Positions 26,582-36,314 of a DNA stretch of 64,000 bases are shown here, one piece after another. The stretch's first letter is position 1. Every line of letters starts with the position of its first letter. This DNA comes from Mergibacter septicus. Lineage in GTDB: Bacteria; Pseudomonadota; Gammaproteobacteria; Enterobacterales; Pasteurellaceae. Below the pieces are notes generated by a model, which made no database searches, was not told where the DNA came from, and worked only from the letters and a program-made list of their open reading frames with translations. Position numbers and translations under genes: made by a program. The stretch lies in assembly GCF_003265225.1 (NCBI RefSeq), contig NZ_CP022013.1, forward strand, positions 1,521,001 through 1,585,000, given 5' to 3'.

Positions 26582-28726
26582 TTATAACCGATGTTGTTGA
26601 CGCTCTTGCTCAGCTTGATCTAATAACCATTGACAAGGTTGAAAACGCTCACCGTAAAGTTTAACGTGTTGGTTTAATGCGTTTACAATTGAAATTGCAC
26701 CAATATGCTGCATATAAGCATAAATTCCTCCTCTAAATTCAGGGAAAAATACACCTAATACAGATGCCATATTCCCTTCATCAATATGACGAATGACACC
26801 ATCTTGTAAACAAGATGCCGCTTCGTTTAACATCATTAAAATACAACGACGAACAATTTGTTCTGCCTCTAAATTATTCTCTGCTATCGTTTTCATTGTA
26901 TGGTAAATACTTTTATCCACCATTGTTCTTTCGTCTGTTTTAGAATTATAGAGATAAAATCCACGATGGTTTTTTCGTCCTTTACGATTATCTAAAATTA
27001 AATCGACAATTTTGGCAGGTAATTTAAAACGTACTCCATAATGCTGTTCTAATGTTGGTGCTGTTTTTGCAATCAGATCTAAACCAAAATCATCTAGCAT
27101 AGCTAATGGCCCTATACTAAAACCAAACTCCTGTAATGCTCGATCGATAAATTCAACTGTTTCTCCTTCTTGCAAACAATAAATAGCTTCAAGTAAATAA
27201 GGGATCAAAATTCGATTAACAAAAAATCCTGGTTTATCCGCTACTAATAATGGGATTTTTCCTTGTTGATTAGCAAAATGAATCGCCGTTGCTATCGTTT
27301 TTTCTGATGTATGTGAATGTGGAATAATTTCCAATATTTTACGTTGGGTTATCGGTGAAAAATAGTGAAAACCAATGACATTCTCTGGTCTTGTAGCAAC
27401 TGAGGCAATATCTGCAATACTCAAAGTAGAGGTATTACTAGCAAAAATAGTATCTGGTCGATATAAAGCTTCACTTTCTTGCAATACTTTTTGTTTTAAG
27501 GCTAAATCTTCATCAACCGCTTCAATAACAAAATCAGCTTTGGTGGTATTTGTAAACCGTTCTCCGCCACTAATTAAATACATTTTTTGTTGCATTTGCC
27601 CTAGCGTCAACTGACCTTTGGTGACTTCCTTTTGGAGTAAATGATAACTTAAATGTAAGGCATTACAGATCCCATCTGGATGAATATTTTTAATTCGGAC
27701 AGGAATCCCCGCTCGATGTGCAGTAATATAAGCAATTCCTGCTCCCATAAAACCACCACCGATTACCGCCAAACATTTAACATCTCGCACTTGCGATCTC
27801 GCTGCATATTGAGATCGCATTAAACGCTTAGTCCGTTCTAATTGGCGTAAAACTTTTGAATTATCACTTTCAAATAAAGTTAAGAATGCTTGTTTTTCTG
27901 CCTTGATAGCTGGTGCCATTGAGGTCTGTTCCAGCACTTGAATAAGTGATGTGATGGCGGGGTAATTTGTAGAAGGACCTAACCACTCTTTGCTTTCTGC
28001 AACAGTTAAGAGCTGACGACGAGTAAAACTATTCTGTTCAAAAAAAACTCTAACTTTCTCTAATCCTTTTGTAATCTTGAAAAAAGGTTTAGCCAAATTT
28101 GCTGACTTTTGAATATATTGTATAGCGGTTTGTTGCAATAAACTCTCTGGCACAACATCATCAACTAAATTTATCTGTTTTGCCATTTTTGCATCAATTT
28201 TCTCTCCTGTTAATAACAAAGGTAATGCATTTTTTAATCCCACTGTTTGCGACAGCATAAAAGTACCACCAGCAAAGGGTAATAATCCTGAACGTACTTG
28301 TGGCATTGCAAACTTTGTCATCGGAGAAAGTGTCGCCACTCGGATATCACAAGCTAAAGCCAATTCCAATCCTAAACCAAAACAGTGTCCGTGAATTGCA
28401 GCAAGAGTAGGGATCGATAAACGCTTAATTTTCAACATTAATTGTTGAGCTTGTTCAATCATTGCAGCAAGTTGAGTTAAATCCTGCTGCTCTAATGCGA
28501 GTAGATCGAAACCTTGAATAAAATTCTCTACTTTAGCTGATCGAAAAATAAGGGCTTGTACTGGTAGTTGAACAACCTCATCTATAATTCGATCCAACTG
28601 TTGAATAAAATTAAAATCTAATATATTGTTTTTTTTCCCAACGACATCAATAGTGATAAAAGCAATATTATGTTGATCGACTTGTAATTTAACTTGTTCA
28701 TTCTCAATATATTCTTTCTGTTCCAT
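26582..28726 (-). CDS. fadJ: FadJ-like multifunctional beta-oxidation protein with an altered hydratase site
   Basis: A 714-residue two-part protein: an enoyl-CoA hydratase/isomerase domain (about 1-190) and a 3-hydroxyacyl-CoA dehydrogenase domain from about 310 onward. The dehydrogenase part looks whole: GGGFMGAGIAYIT, the catalytic His in GFHYFSP, ILEIIPHSH, and GFFVNRILIPY. In the hydratase domain the first catalytic acid is kept (Glu121 in GLGLELALACD), but the second is Gln143 (MPQVRSGLLPFAGG where E. coli FadJ has LPEVQLGLLPGSGG). The usual AGAD oxyanion segment reads QGFD. It lies 4 bp after fadI. The family call is firm; activity as a hydratase is doubtful. Confidence 0.85.
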   Translation of the reverse strand: MEQKEYIENEQVKLQVDQHNIAFITIDVVGKKNNILDFNFIQQLDRIIDEVVQLPVQALIFRSAKVENFIQGFDLLALEQQDLTQLAAMIEQAQQLMLKIKRLSIPTLAAIHGHCFGLGLELALACDIRVATLSPMTKFAMPQVRSGLLPFAGGTFMLSQTVGLKNALPLLLTGEKIDAKMAKQINLVDDVVPESLLQQTAIQYIQKSANLAKPFFKITKGLEKVRVFFEQNSFTRRQLLTVAESKEWLGPSTNYPAITSLIQVLEQTSMAPAIKAEKQAFLTLFESDNSKVLRQLERTKRLMRSQYAARSQVRDVKCLAVIGGGFMGAGIAYITAHRAGIPVRIKNIHPDGICNALHLSYHLLQKEVTKGQLTLGQMQQKMYLISGGERFTNTTKADFVIEAVDEDLALKQKVLQESEALYRPDTIFASNTSTLSIADIASVATRPENVIGFHYFSPITQRKILEIIPHSHTSEKTIATAIHFANQQGKIPLLVADKPGFFVNRILIPYLLEAIYCLQEGETVEFIDRALQEFGFSIGPLAMLDDFGLDLIAKTAPTLEQHYGVRFKLPAKIVDLILDNRKGRKNHRGFYLYNSKTDERTMVDKSIYHTMKTIAENNLEAEQIVRRCILMMLNEAASCLQDGVIRHIDEGNMASVLGVFFPEFRGGIYAYMQHIGAISIVNALNQHVKLYGERFQPCQWLLDQAEQERQQHRL

Positions 28727-28730
28727 ACTA

Positions 28731-30047
28731 CTATTCTCGCTCTAAGATCATTGCTCCACCTAACCCACCAAGACTAGAAGAAGCAATTAAAGATAAATGT
28801 CCACCACGACGTTTTAATTCATATAAAGATTGAATAGCCAAACGTAAACTACTGACTGCTCGAGGATTACCATAAGCTAATGAGCCACCCCAAACATTAA
28901 ATTTATCCATATCAACTTCCCCTACTTTTTCAGTACGATTGAGGGTTTGTTGTGTAAATTGTTGATCATCTAAAAGACGTAAATTAGTCAGTACTTGAGC
29001 TGCTGAGGTTTCATGCAAATCAATTAAATCTAAATCTTGTAAACTAATACCTGCTTGCTCTAACACCATCGCAATTGCTGGTACTGCACCACACAACATA
29101 TTCTGCCAAACATCGGTTGCAACAGTAGCATAGCTTCGAATATAACCTAATGGCGTGAGTCCCTCCGCTTTCGCTTGTTGCTCATTCATCAATAAAATGG
29201 CAGCTGCACCATCACAACTACAAGAAGTATTCCATTCCGTTGCCGTAGCATAATAAGCCGAATTAAACGGTTTAAACTTTTGATAGAATTGAGGTTTTAT
29301 ATTTTTAGTAAAATGATTATCTGAAATCACAAACTGAGTGTAAGGTGGTGGAAAAGAGACCATAACTTGTTCTCGCAACACGCCACTTTGCCAAGCTTGT
29401 TTTGCCAATAAATGGGAACGTGCAGCATATTGATCTAACTCTTCTCGACTTAGATGAAAATCATAAGCTAGCTGTTCTGAAACATCAGAAAGTGATAATC
29501 CTGTTAGTGGATCACGTAAATTTGTCGCATTAAATTTAATATCTTGTAATTTTATTTGTCGCAATAAATGGTATTTATCAGTGTAAGTTTTTGCTTTCAA
29601 GATATCTTTTAATTGTTGGATTAAGCGTGAATTTAAACGAATAGGTGCGTTAGAAAAAGAATCCGCCGCACCAGCAATCCCACAATCAATAGCACCAATT
29701 GCGATACTACTTGCCATATTGGCTAATACTTGAATCCCTGTAATACAAGCATTACTGACTGTATATGCAGGTAAATGAGGCATATTTAATAATAAAGCAA
29801 TTTCACGGGAGATATTAGGTACATCGGGATCATGCATCACTTGCCCAAAAATGAGCTGATCAATCTTGGTGCGTTCTATAGGTAGGCGATTCAATAATTC
29901 ATTGGTTACCATAGCCCCTAAATCTTTTGCATATACATCTTTAAAATCAGTATTTTTTTTCACAAAAGGGGTTCTTAAACCATCAATAATTGCCACCCTA
30001 GCACCCTGTGTTGTTTTTAGCTGTGGATAATTGTTTGCTTTCAACAT
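28731..30047 (-). CDS. fadI: FadI-like 3-ketoacyl-CoA thiolase with two catalytic residues replaced
   Basis: The 438-residue protein aligns from memory along its whole length with E. coli FadI (for example PLGYIRSYA, VGEVDMDKFNV). The acylated cysteine is kept: Cys101 in VSNACITG. The other two catalytic residues of thiolases are not. The GHP histidine is Asn394 (AYGNPRAVSS) and the CxxGG-type cysteine is Ser424 (ASSSLGGLGG); they are 30 residues apart, as in active thiolases. It is the first gene of a fadI-fadJ pair with a 4-bp gap. GGGAAGATGA precedes the ATG. Conventional thiolase activity looks unlikely. Confidence 0.85.
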   Translation of the reverse strand: MLKANNYPQLKTTQGARVAIIDGLRTPFVKKNTDFKDVYAKDLGAMVTNELLNRLPIERTKIDQLIFGQVMHDPDVPNISREIALLLNMPHLPAYTVSNACITGIQVLANMASSIAIGAIDCGIAGAADSFSNAPIRLNSRLIQQLKDILKAKTYTDKYHLLRQIKLQDIKFNATNLRDPLTGLSLSDVSEQLAYDFHLSREELDQYAARSHLLAKQAWQSGVLREQVMVSFPPPYTQFVISDNHFTKNIKPQFYQKFKPFNSAYYATATEWNTSCSCDGAAAILLMNEQQAKAEGLTPLGYIRSYATVATDVWQNMLCGAVPAIAMVLEQAGISLQDLDLIDLHETSAAQVLTNLRLLDDQQFTQQTLNRTEKVGEVDMDKFNVWGGSLAYGNPRAVSSLRLAIQSLYELKRRGGHLSLIASSSLGGLGGAMILERE

Positions 30048-30210
30048 TCATCTTCCCTATTTTGCGGCTATGCTTTTCAAATAATTTACTTTTATAGCCG
30101 TATTGTATCTTATTCCCCCTTTAGGAGCGAGTATTGAGATCGTCCTTTGTAATTCCATTCGCTATTCGGTAAAATAAGGCGAATTGTTTATACTCACTAC
30201 ACTAATGATT

Positions 30211-30681
30211 ATGTCGAAAAAGAAAACAAATAATACGATTGCTTTAAATAAAAGAGCAAAACACGATTATTTTATTGAAAATGAAATTGAAGCAGGTTTA
30301 GCCTTACAAGGCTGGGAAGTAAAAGCTTTGCGTGCAGGGAAAGCAAACATCGGTGATAGTTATGTTATTTTTAAAAATGGAGAAGCATTTCTCTTTGGTG
30401 CTAATATCACACCGTTGACCGTAGCTTCAACCCATATTGTTTGTGATCCTACCCGTACCCGCAAATTATTACTCAGCAAAAGAGAACTAGATTCGCTGTT
30501 TGGTAAATCCAATCGTGATGGTTATACCATAGTAGCACTTTCACTTTACTGGAAAAATGCTTGGGCAAAAGTCAAAATTGGTATCGCTAAAGGGAAAAAA
30601 CAACACGATAAACGCCAAGATATTAAAGATCGTGAATGGAAACTTACTAAAGATCGTATTATGAAAAACGCAACACGTTAA
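30211..30681 (+). CDS. smpB: SsrA-binding protein SmpB
   Basis: SmpB binds tmRNA and brings it to stalled ribosomes. From the ATG at 30211 the product is 156 residues and starts [20 protein letters not shown], in line with H. influenzae SmpB. It contains [34 protein letters not shown] and the basic tail [15 protein letters not shown] that enters the ribosome decoding site. ATGs at 30184 and 30205 are also in frame. The tmRNA gene itself is not in the window. Confidence 0.96.
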   Translation: MSKKKTNNTIALNKRAKHDYFIENEIEAGLALQGWEVKALRAGKANIGDSYVIFKNGEAFLFGANITPLTVASTHIVCDPTRTRKLLLSKRELDSLFGKSNRDGYTIVALSLYWKNAWAKVKIGIAKGKKQHDKRQDIKDREWKLTKDRIMKNATR

Positions 30682-30700
30682 TTATCTTTTTCTGTTTCTA

Positions 30701-30730
30701 AAAATTATCCCTGTTAACAGGGATAATTTT
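30701..30730. terminator. Bidirectional terminator between smpB and cpdA
   Basis: A perfect palindrome, AAAATTATCCCTG/CAGGGATAATTTT around a TTAA centre, has A-runs and T-runs on both sides. It lies between two convergent genes. Confidence 0.85.
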
Positions 30731-30733
30731 CAA

Positions 30734-31576
30734 TTAATAACCACTTACATTTACATTTGGTAAAAATAATTTTTCTTCAATTCTTTTCACAGTTGTAACT
30801 ATCTCACCATTTGGATATAAACTTATCTCTCGCCACCCCGGCTGAAGATTATCTAAAGTAAATTGTGCACAATCTGGTTTAAACTGAATACCAGTCGAAG
30901 GTGTTGCTAAAACTCTATATCCATACCAATTCGTATCCACAGCCTGATGAATATGTCCATACATTAAAACTTTAACCTGTTGATGACGTTGTAAAATTTC
31001 AAGTAACTGGTAACTGTTGCGTAAATTATGCTGATCCAACCACGCAGAATTTGTTGGCACTAAATGATGATGGAATGCAATTAAAGCGTGACGTTGAGGA
31101 TATAAAGCTAGTTGTTGATCTAACCACTGTAACTGTTCTTGGCTTAACTTGCCATAAACCGCACCCGCTACCTGACTATCTAACAACAATACTTGCCAAT
31201 ACTCCCCTAATAAAAGATGCTTCTCTGGATAAATCTCTTTACTGTATTGGAATACTTCTAACAAATTAGGCTGAAAATCGTGATTACCAGGTAACCAAAA
31301 AAGCGGTTTTAGATCCGTTTGTTGTATTAATGGTGAAACCTGCTGAACAAAATGTTGATATGCCTCTCGGCTATCATCTTGAACAAAATCACCTGTTGCA
31401 AGAATTAACTCATAAGCAAAATTACTCTTAATAACTTCTCTTACTACCTGTTTAAAACTCTCTAAGGTATTTACCCCAAGTAGCTCACCTTTAGAATCTG
31501 CAAATAGGTGTGGATCAGTGAGTTGTAATACTTTCACAACATCACTAACTGAAGTATGTTGATAGATACCCGACAC
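30734..31576 (-). CDS. cpdA: 3',5'-cyclic AMP phosphodiesterase
   Basis: CpdA hydrolyses cAMP and so tunes CRP, which in this family governs both sugar use and competence. The 280-residue calcineurin-like protein shows the metal-binding series TDPHLF (near 19), ATGDFVQDD (near 60), LPGNHDFQPN (near 95), AFHHHLVPT and YGHIHQAVD. The C-terminal IQFKPDCAQFTLDNLQPGWRE-type segment is typical of CpdA/Icc. nudF lies upstream on the same strand with a 131-bp gap. Confidence 0.93.
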   Translation of the reverse strand: MSGIYQHTSVSDVVKVLQLTDPHLFADSKGELLGVNTLESFKQVVREVIKSNFAYELILATGDFVQDDSREAYQHFVQQVSPLIQQTDLKPLFWLPGNHDFQPNLLEVFQYSKEIYPEKHLLLGEYWQVLLLDSQVAGAVYGKLSQEQLQWLDQQLALYPQRHALIAFHHHLVPTNSAWLDQHNLRNSYQLLEILQRHQQVKVLMYGHIHQAVDTNWYGYRVLATPSTGIQFKPDCAQFTLDNLQPGWREISLYPNGEIVTTVKRIEEKLFLPNVNVSGY

Positions 31577-31707
31577 AATTGACCCCTCAAATAAAATTAA
31601 ATTGATAACTAACTACTTTAATTTGTTCTCTGAAAAAGTCAGCAACAAATTGTTCAAAATGTTAATTCCCGCACATTTTTACCAATCTTTTAGTATAAAG
31701 TGTCGCC

Positions 31708-32346
31708 TTAATCACATTTTTTCCATTGCTGTTGCAAACGAGGATAATTTAATTCTAACCATTGTAGCCCTATAATGGTAATCGCATTATCTATCTTCCC
31801 TTCCAATAGCCAATGATAAGCAATTTTTCGTGGAATAATATGTACTTTTATATCCTCATGTTCTTCGGCTAAACCATAAACGCCACCGACATGGCGACTA
31901 TCTAATAACCCCACAAAAAGGTGAATACGTTCAACCATACCTCCGGGACTATCCCAAAAACTGATAATATGTTGTAGAGATCTCAACGTAATCCCTGCTT
32001 CTTCTCGACTTTCTCGAATTGCAACATCTTCAGCCTGTTCTCCATCTTCGATCATTCCAGCAATTAATTCCAATAACCAAGGTGAGGATGCTGATTTTGA
32101 CGACACCGCTCCAATCCGAATTTGCTCTATCAAAACAACACTATCAGCCTTCGGATCATAAGCCAAAACAGCCGCAGCAGATTTTTTAATCAGTAATTCC
32201 CGAGTTACTACATCACTCATCTCACCACTAAAAAGACGATGACGAAATTTAACGCTTTGCATTTGATAAAAACCATCAAAAACTATATCTCGATCAATTA
32301 CTTCAACATCTTGTTGTGTATATTGTTGAATAAACTGTTTCTGCAT
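31708..32346 (-). CDS. nudF: ADP-ribose pyrophosphatase
   Basis: A 212-residue Nudix hydrolase that splits ADP-ribose to AMP and ribose 5-phosphate. The Nudix box runs from GMIEDGEQAEDV into AIRESREEAGI, near residues 95-118, and LEL precedes it as in NudF. Its ATG overlaps the psiE stop by one base (TAATG), so translation is likely coupled. GGAGATGG stands before the start. The NudF-CpdA neighbourhood is also found in Haemophilus. Confidence 0.93.
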   Translation of the reverse strand: MQKQFIQQYTQQDVEVIDRDIVFDGFYQMQSVKFRHRLFSGEMSDVVTRELLIKKSAAAVLAYDPKADSVVLIEQIRIGAVSSKSASSPWLLELIAGMIEDGEQAEDVAIRESREEAGITLRSLQHIISFWDSPGGMVERIHLFVGLLDSRHVGGVYGLAEEHEDIKVHIIPRKIAYHWLLEGKIDNAITIIGLQWLELNYPRLQQQWKKCD

Positions 32347-32819
32347 TATTTTTCCATCTCCTCTTGTTTAATTTCATCAGGACGAACTATCCGCAATGCA
32401 ATTACCATAATTAAAACTGCAGCTGAAAAAAGTAAGGTATTAGCTGAATTTGAGTGGTCAACAATAATTAAACGAATCATTGCAGTAATACCGATATACA
32501 GGAAATATCTTAACGGAAAATGAAAACCCGCTTTAAAATACTTTAAAATTAATTCTAAAAACTCAAAATAAAGGAAAAATACTAAGATTTGTTCAGCTAA
32601 GATATAAGCAATTTTGTCATCAGCATTTTTTATTAATACAATATTGACTAACTCAACAATTTGTTTACCAAGTAAAATTAATAAAACCCCAGCTAAAATA
32701 ATCAAAGCAAAATTCAAGACCCATTGTAATAATTTTGTTATGCCCTTAATTAAAAGGGTTACTTCACTATTTTTTTCTATATTCTTAAAATAAGAGGTTA
32801 TTAAATTATTCTTTTCCAT
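32346..32819 (-). CDS. psiE: PsiE-family membrane protein
   Basis: A 157-residue protein with four hydrophobic segments. The strongly conserved PsiE block FHFPLRYFLYIGITAMIRLI and FFLYFEFLELILKYF leave little doubt about the family. In E. coli PsiE is induced by phosphate starvation under PhoB and CRP, and its function is unknown. I start at 32819, which has GGAGG at ideal spacing; a GTG 18 bp upstream would add six residues. About 25 N-terminal residues exceed the E. coli protein. It overlaps nudF by one base. Confidence 0.88.
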   Translation of the reverse strand: MEKNNLITSYFKNIEKNSEVTLLIKGITKLLQWVLNFALIILAGVLLILLGKQIVELVNIVLIKNADDKIAYILAEQILVFFLYFEFLELILKYFKAGFHFPLRYFLYIGITAMIRLIIVDHSNSANTLLFSAAVLIMVIALRIVRPDEIKQEEMEK

Positions 32820-32868
32820 TTTATCCTCCATTACCACTTAAAACGGAAATATTTCTAAAATGCAATTC

Positions 32869-33615
32869 TCAAATCGTTAATGAAAAAAATTTAGCCTCTA
32901 AATGCTCTTTTATCGTTAATTCACCATTCCATTCAAAACAACTAATCTCATTTTCTTGACTAAAACAAGCTAAATAAAAAGGTAGTTTTGAGAAAAAAAT
33001 AACGTTGCCTATCGGACAATGCTGAGTAATAAATTTATTATTTTCAGCCTCAAAGATAACATCTGACAATCCAACAATACCTATTCCACTACTTTTTAAT
33101 ATCGCTTCTCGGCAGCACCAACTCTGATAAAAAGCCTTCTCTTGATCAACTTGTTTTTGCCACCATCTAATTTCATTTTCAGTTGCATAATAGTGTAATA
33201 AACGTAAAAAATTACGTTTTTTTTGTGGACTCTCAATATCAATTCCTACTTTTAAAATACCAGAATATAGATTATTAGTATTAATGCTTACAATTACTGC
33301 AACCCAATCACCTGAATGACTTAAATTAAAATCTATTTTGGGAATGATATTTTCAGGAATTAAGAAAGAAGGTCGTCCTTTTTCACTCTTGATGAAAGGA
33401 TAATTAAAATAATGTTCCAGCTGATGGCGATGTAATAACCTCCACAATAAAAAATAACCAATTTTACGTAATAATCTTTTATTTTGAACTGATTGATTAA
33501 TAAAATTATTGGCTGGATCACTTATTTTAGTTTCTAACCAAGCTAATATTGGCTGAGGCATTTTTTCAAATGGATAATTTTGGTGAACGTTTCCCCACGC
33601 TATCAATGTTGGCAT
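32869..33615 (-). CDS. 4'-phosphopantetheinyl transferase (Sfp/EntD/HI0152 type)
   Basis: It transfers phosphopantetheine from CoA to carrier proteins. The 248-residue protein has the family's metal-binding VGIDIESPQKKRN near residues 122-134 and the WCCREAILKSSGIG segment near 165-178 (WxxKEAxxK in most relatives; here the lysine of KEA is Arg). An NLSHSGDW motif near 98-105 binds CoA. H. influenzae HI0152 is the probable counterpart and its only such enzyme besides AcpS. No carrier protein gene is near. Confidence 0.85.
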   Translation of the reverse strand: MPTLIAWGNVHQNYPFEKMPQPILAWLETKISDPANNFINQSVQNKRLLRKIGYFLLWRLLHRHQLEHYFNYPFIKSEKGRPSFLIPENIIPKIDFNLSHSGDWVAVIVSINTNNLYSGILKVGIDIESPQKKRNFLRLLHYYATENEIRWWQKQVDQEKAFYQSWCCREAILKSSGIGIVGLSDVIFEAENNKFITQHCPIGNVIFFSKLPFYLACFSQENEISCFEWNGELTIKEHLEAKFFSLTI

Positions 33616-33683
33616 TATTGACTTCCCACACTATCTCAGGAAATTAAGTAAATAGGCTACCTATGAAGGTAGCCAAATTCATC

Positions 33684-36227
33684 TTAGAAGATTTCTTCAT
33701 CTTCACCTAAACTATTTTTTATTTGCAATCCTTGTTGCTGAATATATTTTTGCGTTGGTTCTGTTCCCTGAATAAAATATTCATCAATCCCTTCATCACT
33801 TAATAAACCATTTTGTGGGGAAATTTTTAATTCAATGATACCTTCAGGTATTGGATCTTGACGATAAGGCACCTCTTTCAAGCGGGTTTGTAAATATTCT
33901 ATCCAAGCTGGAATAGCTGTTTTACCACCGCCTTCATTCTTGCCTAAATTTAACGCTCCGCTATCAAAACTGAGATAAGTCGCAGCAACATAATCTCCCG
34001 CATATCCAACATACCAAGCAGCTTTATTACTATTAGTTGTCCCCGTTTTTCCACCAATATCAGGTCGATTTAACCCTCTCGCTCGCCAGCTTGTGCCAAT
34101 CCAAGATTTACTTTCATCACCATAAATCCCCGAATTTAAAGCACTTCGTATCAAAAATGCAACTTTACCGCTAATCACTCTAGGAGCATACCCTCCCTGA
34201 TTATCCTGATCTAACAATTCAGGTGCATTCTCTAACTGTTTATTTTCTGTTTCTAATTCAGGAACATCTGGGACAGCATCAACTGTATTATCCACGCCAT
34301 CTAAAATACTATCAGCCTTTAATCGCTGTTCACCACTCCCTGCCGTTGCAGAATTATCAACTTTTTGCTGTAAAAAATCTAATGGTTGTACCGCACCATA
34401 AATAACTGGAATTTGGCTATCACTACAACTAAAACACGCCAATTTTGGTTTTGCTTCAAAAACAGTGGCATCATTATCGACAATCTTACTAATTAAATAA
34501 GGATTAATTAAAAAACCACCATTATCAAAAACCGCATATCCTCTTGCCATCTCTAAAGGGGTAAAAGAGGCGGCTCCCAAAGCAAGCGCTTCGGTTGCAA
34601 CATATTGCTCTGGCTTAAAACCAAAGCGTTGTAAATAATCAGCAATATAATTGACGCCTATTAACTGTACAACCCGTACCATTGCAGCATTTTTTGATAA
34701 ACCAAAACCTTGACGTAACCGCATTGGCCCATCATACCGATTAGGTGAGTTTTTAGGTTGCCAAGGCGGCTGTCCAACTTTTCTAATCGTTACTGGTGCA
34801 TCATTAATTATTGTCGCTAAAGTTAATCCTTTATTTAAAGCTGCTGCATAGATAAAAGGCTTAATTGAAGAACCAACTTGAACTAAAGATTGAGTCGCTC
34901 GATTAAATTTACTACGTTGAAAACTAAATCCTCCGACCATTGCTTCAATCGCACCATTAATACTATTTAAGGAAACAAAACCTGAGTTAGCTAATGGGAT
35001 CTGACGTAACTGCCACTGTTGTTTATCATTTTGCTCTAACCATATCATATCCCCAACGTGCAAGATTTTTTGAATTTGTCCCGCCCATTTTGCCCCTTCT
35101 GCCAGTAACTGGGTTTGTTCTCCAGAAGCTAATAGTATGGTTGCCGCTTTACTATCCACTGCTAATACAGCTGCTGGCTGTAATGGATCTGAATTAGGAC
35201 GACTGCGTAAAAAACCAATGATCCGTTGCTTATCCCAAGCTTCTTCTCCTTTTTTCCACAGTGGCTGCCCACCACGATAGCCGTGTCTAATGTCATAGGC
35301 AATTAAATTATCTCGCAATGCTTTTTGGGCTGCTTGCTGTGCATCAGATAAAATAGTGGTATAGACTTTAAAACCTTTCGTATATGCTATTTCTTCGCCA
35401 TAGCGTTTAACCATTTCTTGGCGTACTGATTCCACTACATAATCTGCTTGTAAATCTAGCATTGAGCCGTGATAAGCAGCTGTTAGTGAGGAATTAATCG
35501 CCTGTTCATATTCTGCTTGGCTAATGTAATGTAAATCTAACATTCTCCCAAGTACAACGTTACGGCGTTCAGTCGCCCGTTTTAAAGAATAAAGTGGATT
35601 CAAGGTTGACGGTGCTTTGGGTAAACCAGCAATCATAGCCATTTCACTTAAACTTAATTGATCTAAAGACTTACCAAAATAAGTTTGAGCTGCAGCCGCA
35701 ACGCCATAAGAACGATAGCCTAAATAAATTTTGTTTAGGTATAAACTTAAAATCTGTTGTTTGCTTAGCGTACGTTCAATTTCAATGGCTAAAACCGCTT
35801 CTTTAATTTTTCGAATTAAGGTTTTTTGCGAAGATAGAAAAAAATTTCGTGCTACCTGTTGAGTAATGGTACTTGCACCTTGAGAAACCCCACCATTTAT
35901 AATAGCGACTTTTAATGCTCGCATAATACCAATGGGATCAATACCATAATGCTCATAAAAACGGCTATCTTCAGTAGCAATTACAGCATCAATCAAAGGT
36001 TGTGGTACTTGATCTAAGGTAACAGGGATACGCCGTTGTTCTCCAACTTCACCAATTAATTTTCCATCAGCAGTAAAAATCTGCATTGGTTGTTGTAACT
36101 CAATATTTGTTAATGAACTGACATCTGGAAGTTTAGATTTAATATAGAAATAGCCACTCCCTGCAATCGCTATTCCTAATAAAGTAACGGTTAGTAAGGT
36201 ACTAAATATTAATTTTGCGATCTTCAC
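33684..36227 (-). CDS. mrcA: Penicillin-binding protein 1A (bifunctional transglycosylase-transpeptidase)
   Basis: PBP1a polymerises and cross-links peptidoglycan. The 847-residue protein has an N-terminal anchor (about residues 7-28), the glycosyltransferase domain (ATEDSRFYEHYG with the catalytic Glu, ASTITQQVARNFF), an OB-like insert and the transpeptidase motifs SSIKPF, SKN (GLSKNAAMV) and KTGTTN. The start codon is GTG; the first codons (GTG AAG ATC GCA AAA) double as half of a possible competence regulatory element for the divergent comA. The mrcA-com head-to-head order is the Haemophilus one. Confidence 0.96.
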   Translation of the reverse strand: MKIAKLIFSTLLTVTLLGIAIAGSGYFYIKSKLPDVSSLTNIELQQPMQIFTADGKLIGEVGEQRRIPVTLDQVPQPLIDAVIATEDSRFYEHYGIDPIGIMRALKVAIINGGVSQGASTITQQVARNFFLSSQKTLIRKIKEAVLAIEIERTLSKQQILSLYLNKIYLGYRSYGVAAAAQTYFGKSLDQLSLSEMAMIAGLPKAPSTLNPLYSLKRATERRNVVLGRMLDLHYISQAEYEQAINSSLTAAYHGSMLDLQADYVVESVRQEMVKRYGEEIAYTKGFKVYTTILSDAQQAAQKALRDNLIAYDIRHGYRGGQPLWKKGEEAWDKQRIIGFLRSRPNSDPLQPAAVLAVDSKAATILLASGEQTQLLAEGAKWAGQIQKILHVGDMIWLEQNDKQQWQLRQIPLANSGFVSLNSINGAIEAMVGGFSFQRSKFNRATQSLVQVGSSIKPFIYAAALNKGLTLATIINDAPVTIRKVGQPPWQPKNSPNRYDGPMRLRQGFGLSKNAAMVRVVQLIGVNYIADYLQRFGFKPEQYVATEALALGAASFTPLEMARGYAVFDNGGFLINPYLISKIVDNDATVFEAKPKLACFSCSDSQIPVIYGAVQPLDFLQQKVDNSATAGSGEQRLKADSILDGVDNTVDAVPDVPELETENKQLENAPELLDQDNQGGYAPRVISGKVAFLIRSALNSGIYGDESKSWIGTSWRARGLNRPDIGGKTGTTNSNKAAWYVGYAGDYVAATYLSFDSGALNLGKNEGGGKTAIPAWIEYLQTRLKEVPYRQDPIPEGIIELKISPQNGLLSDEGIDEYFIQGTEPTQKYIQQQGLQIKNSLGEDEEIF

Positions 36228-36234
36228 CGATAAA
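36213..36234 (+). promoter_or_regulatory. Possible CRP-S/Sxy competence regulatory element (CRE) for comA
   Basis: The left half TTTTGCGATC is a perfect match to the Haemophilus CRE half-site. After TT, the right half CACCGATAAA matches the ideal GATCGCAAAA at 6 of 10 positions. It is centred 91 bp before the comA ATG and overlaps the first codons of mrcA. Class II spacing predicts a start near 36265, where TAAAAC is a weak -10. The asymmetric match is the doubt. Confidence 0.5.
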
Positions 36235-36314
36235 TTCTCTCTCTGTTTACACTAAAACATATTTCTAATGAATACTTTATATTCCTAATAACCACTAAGT
36301 ATAGAACTTATCGT

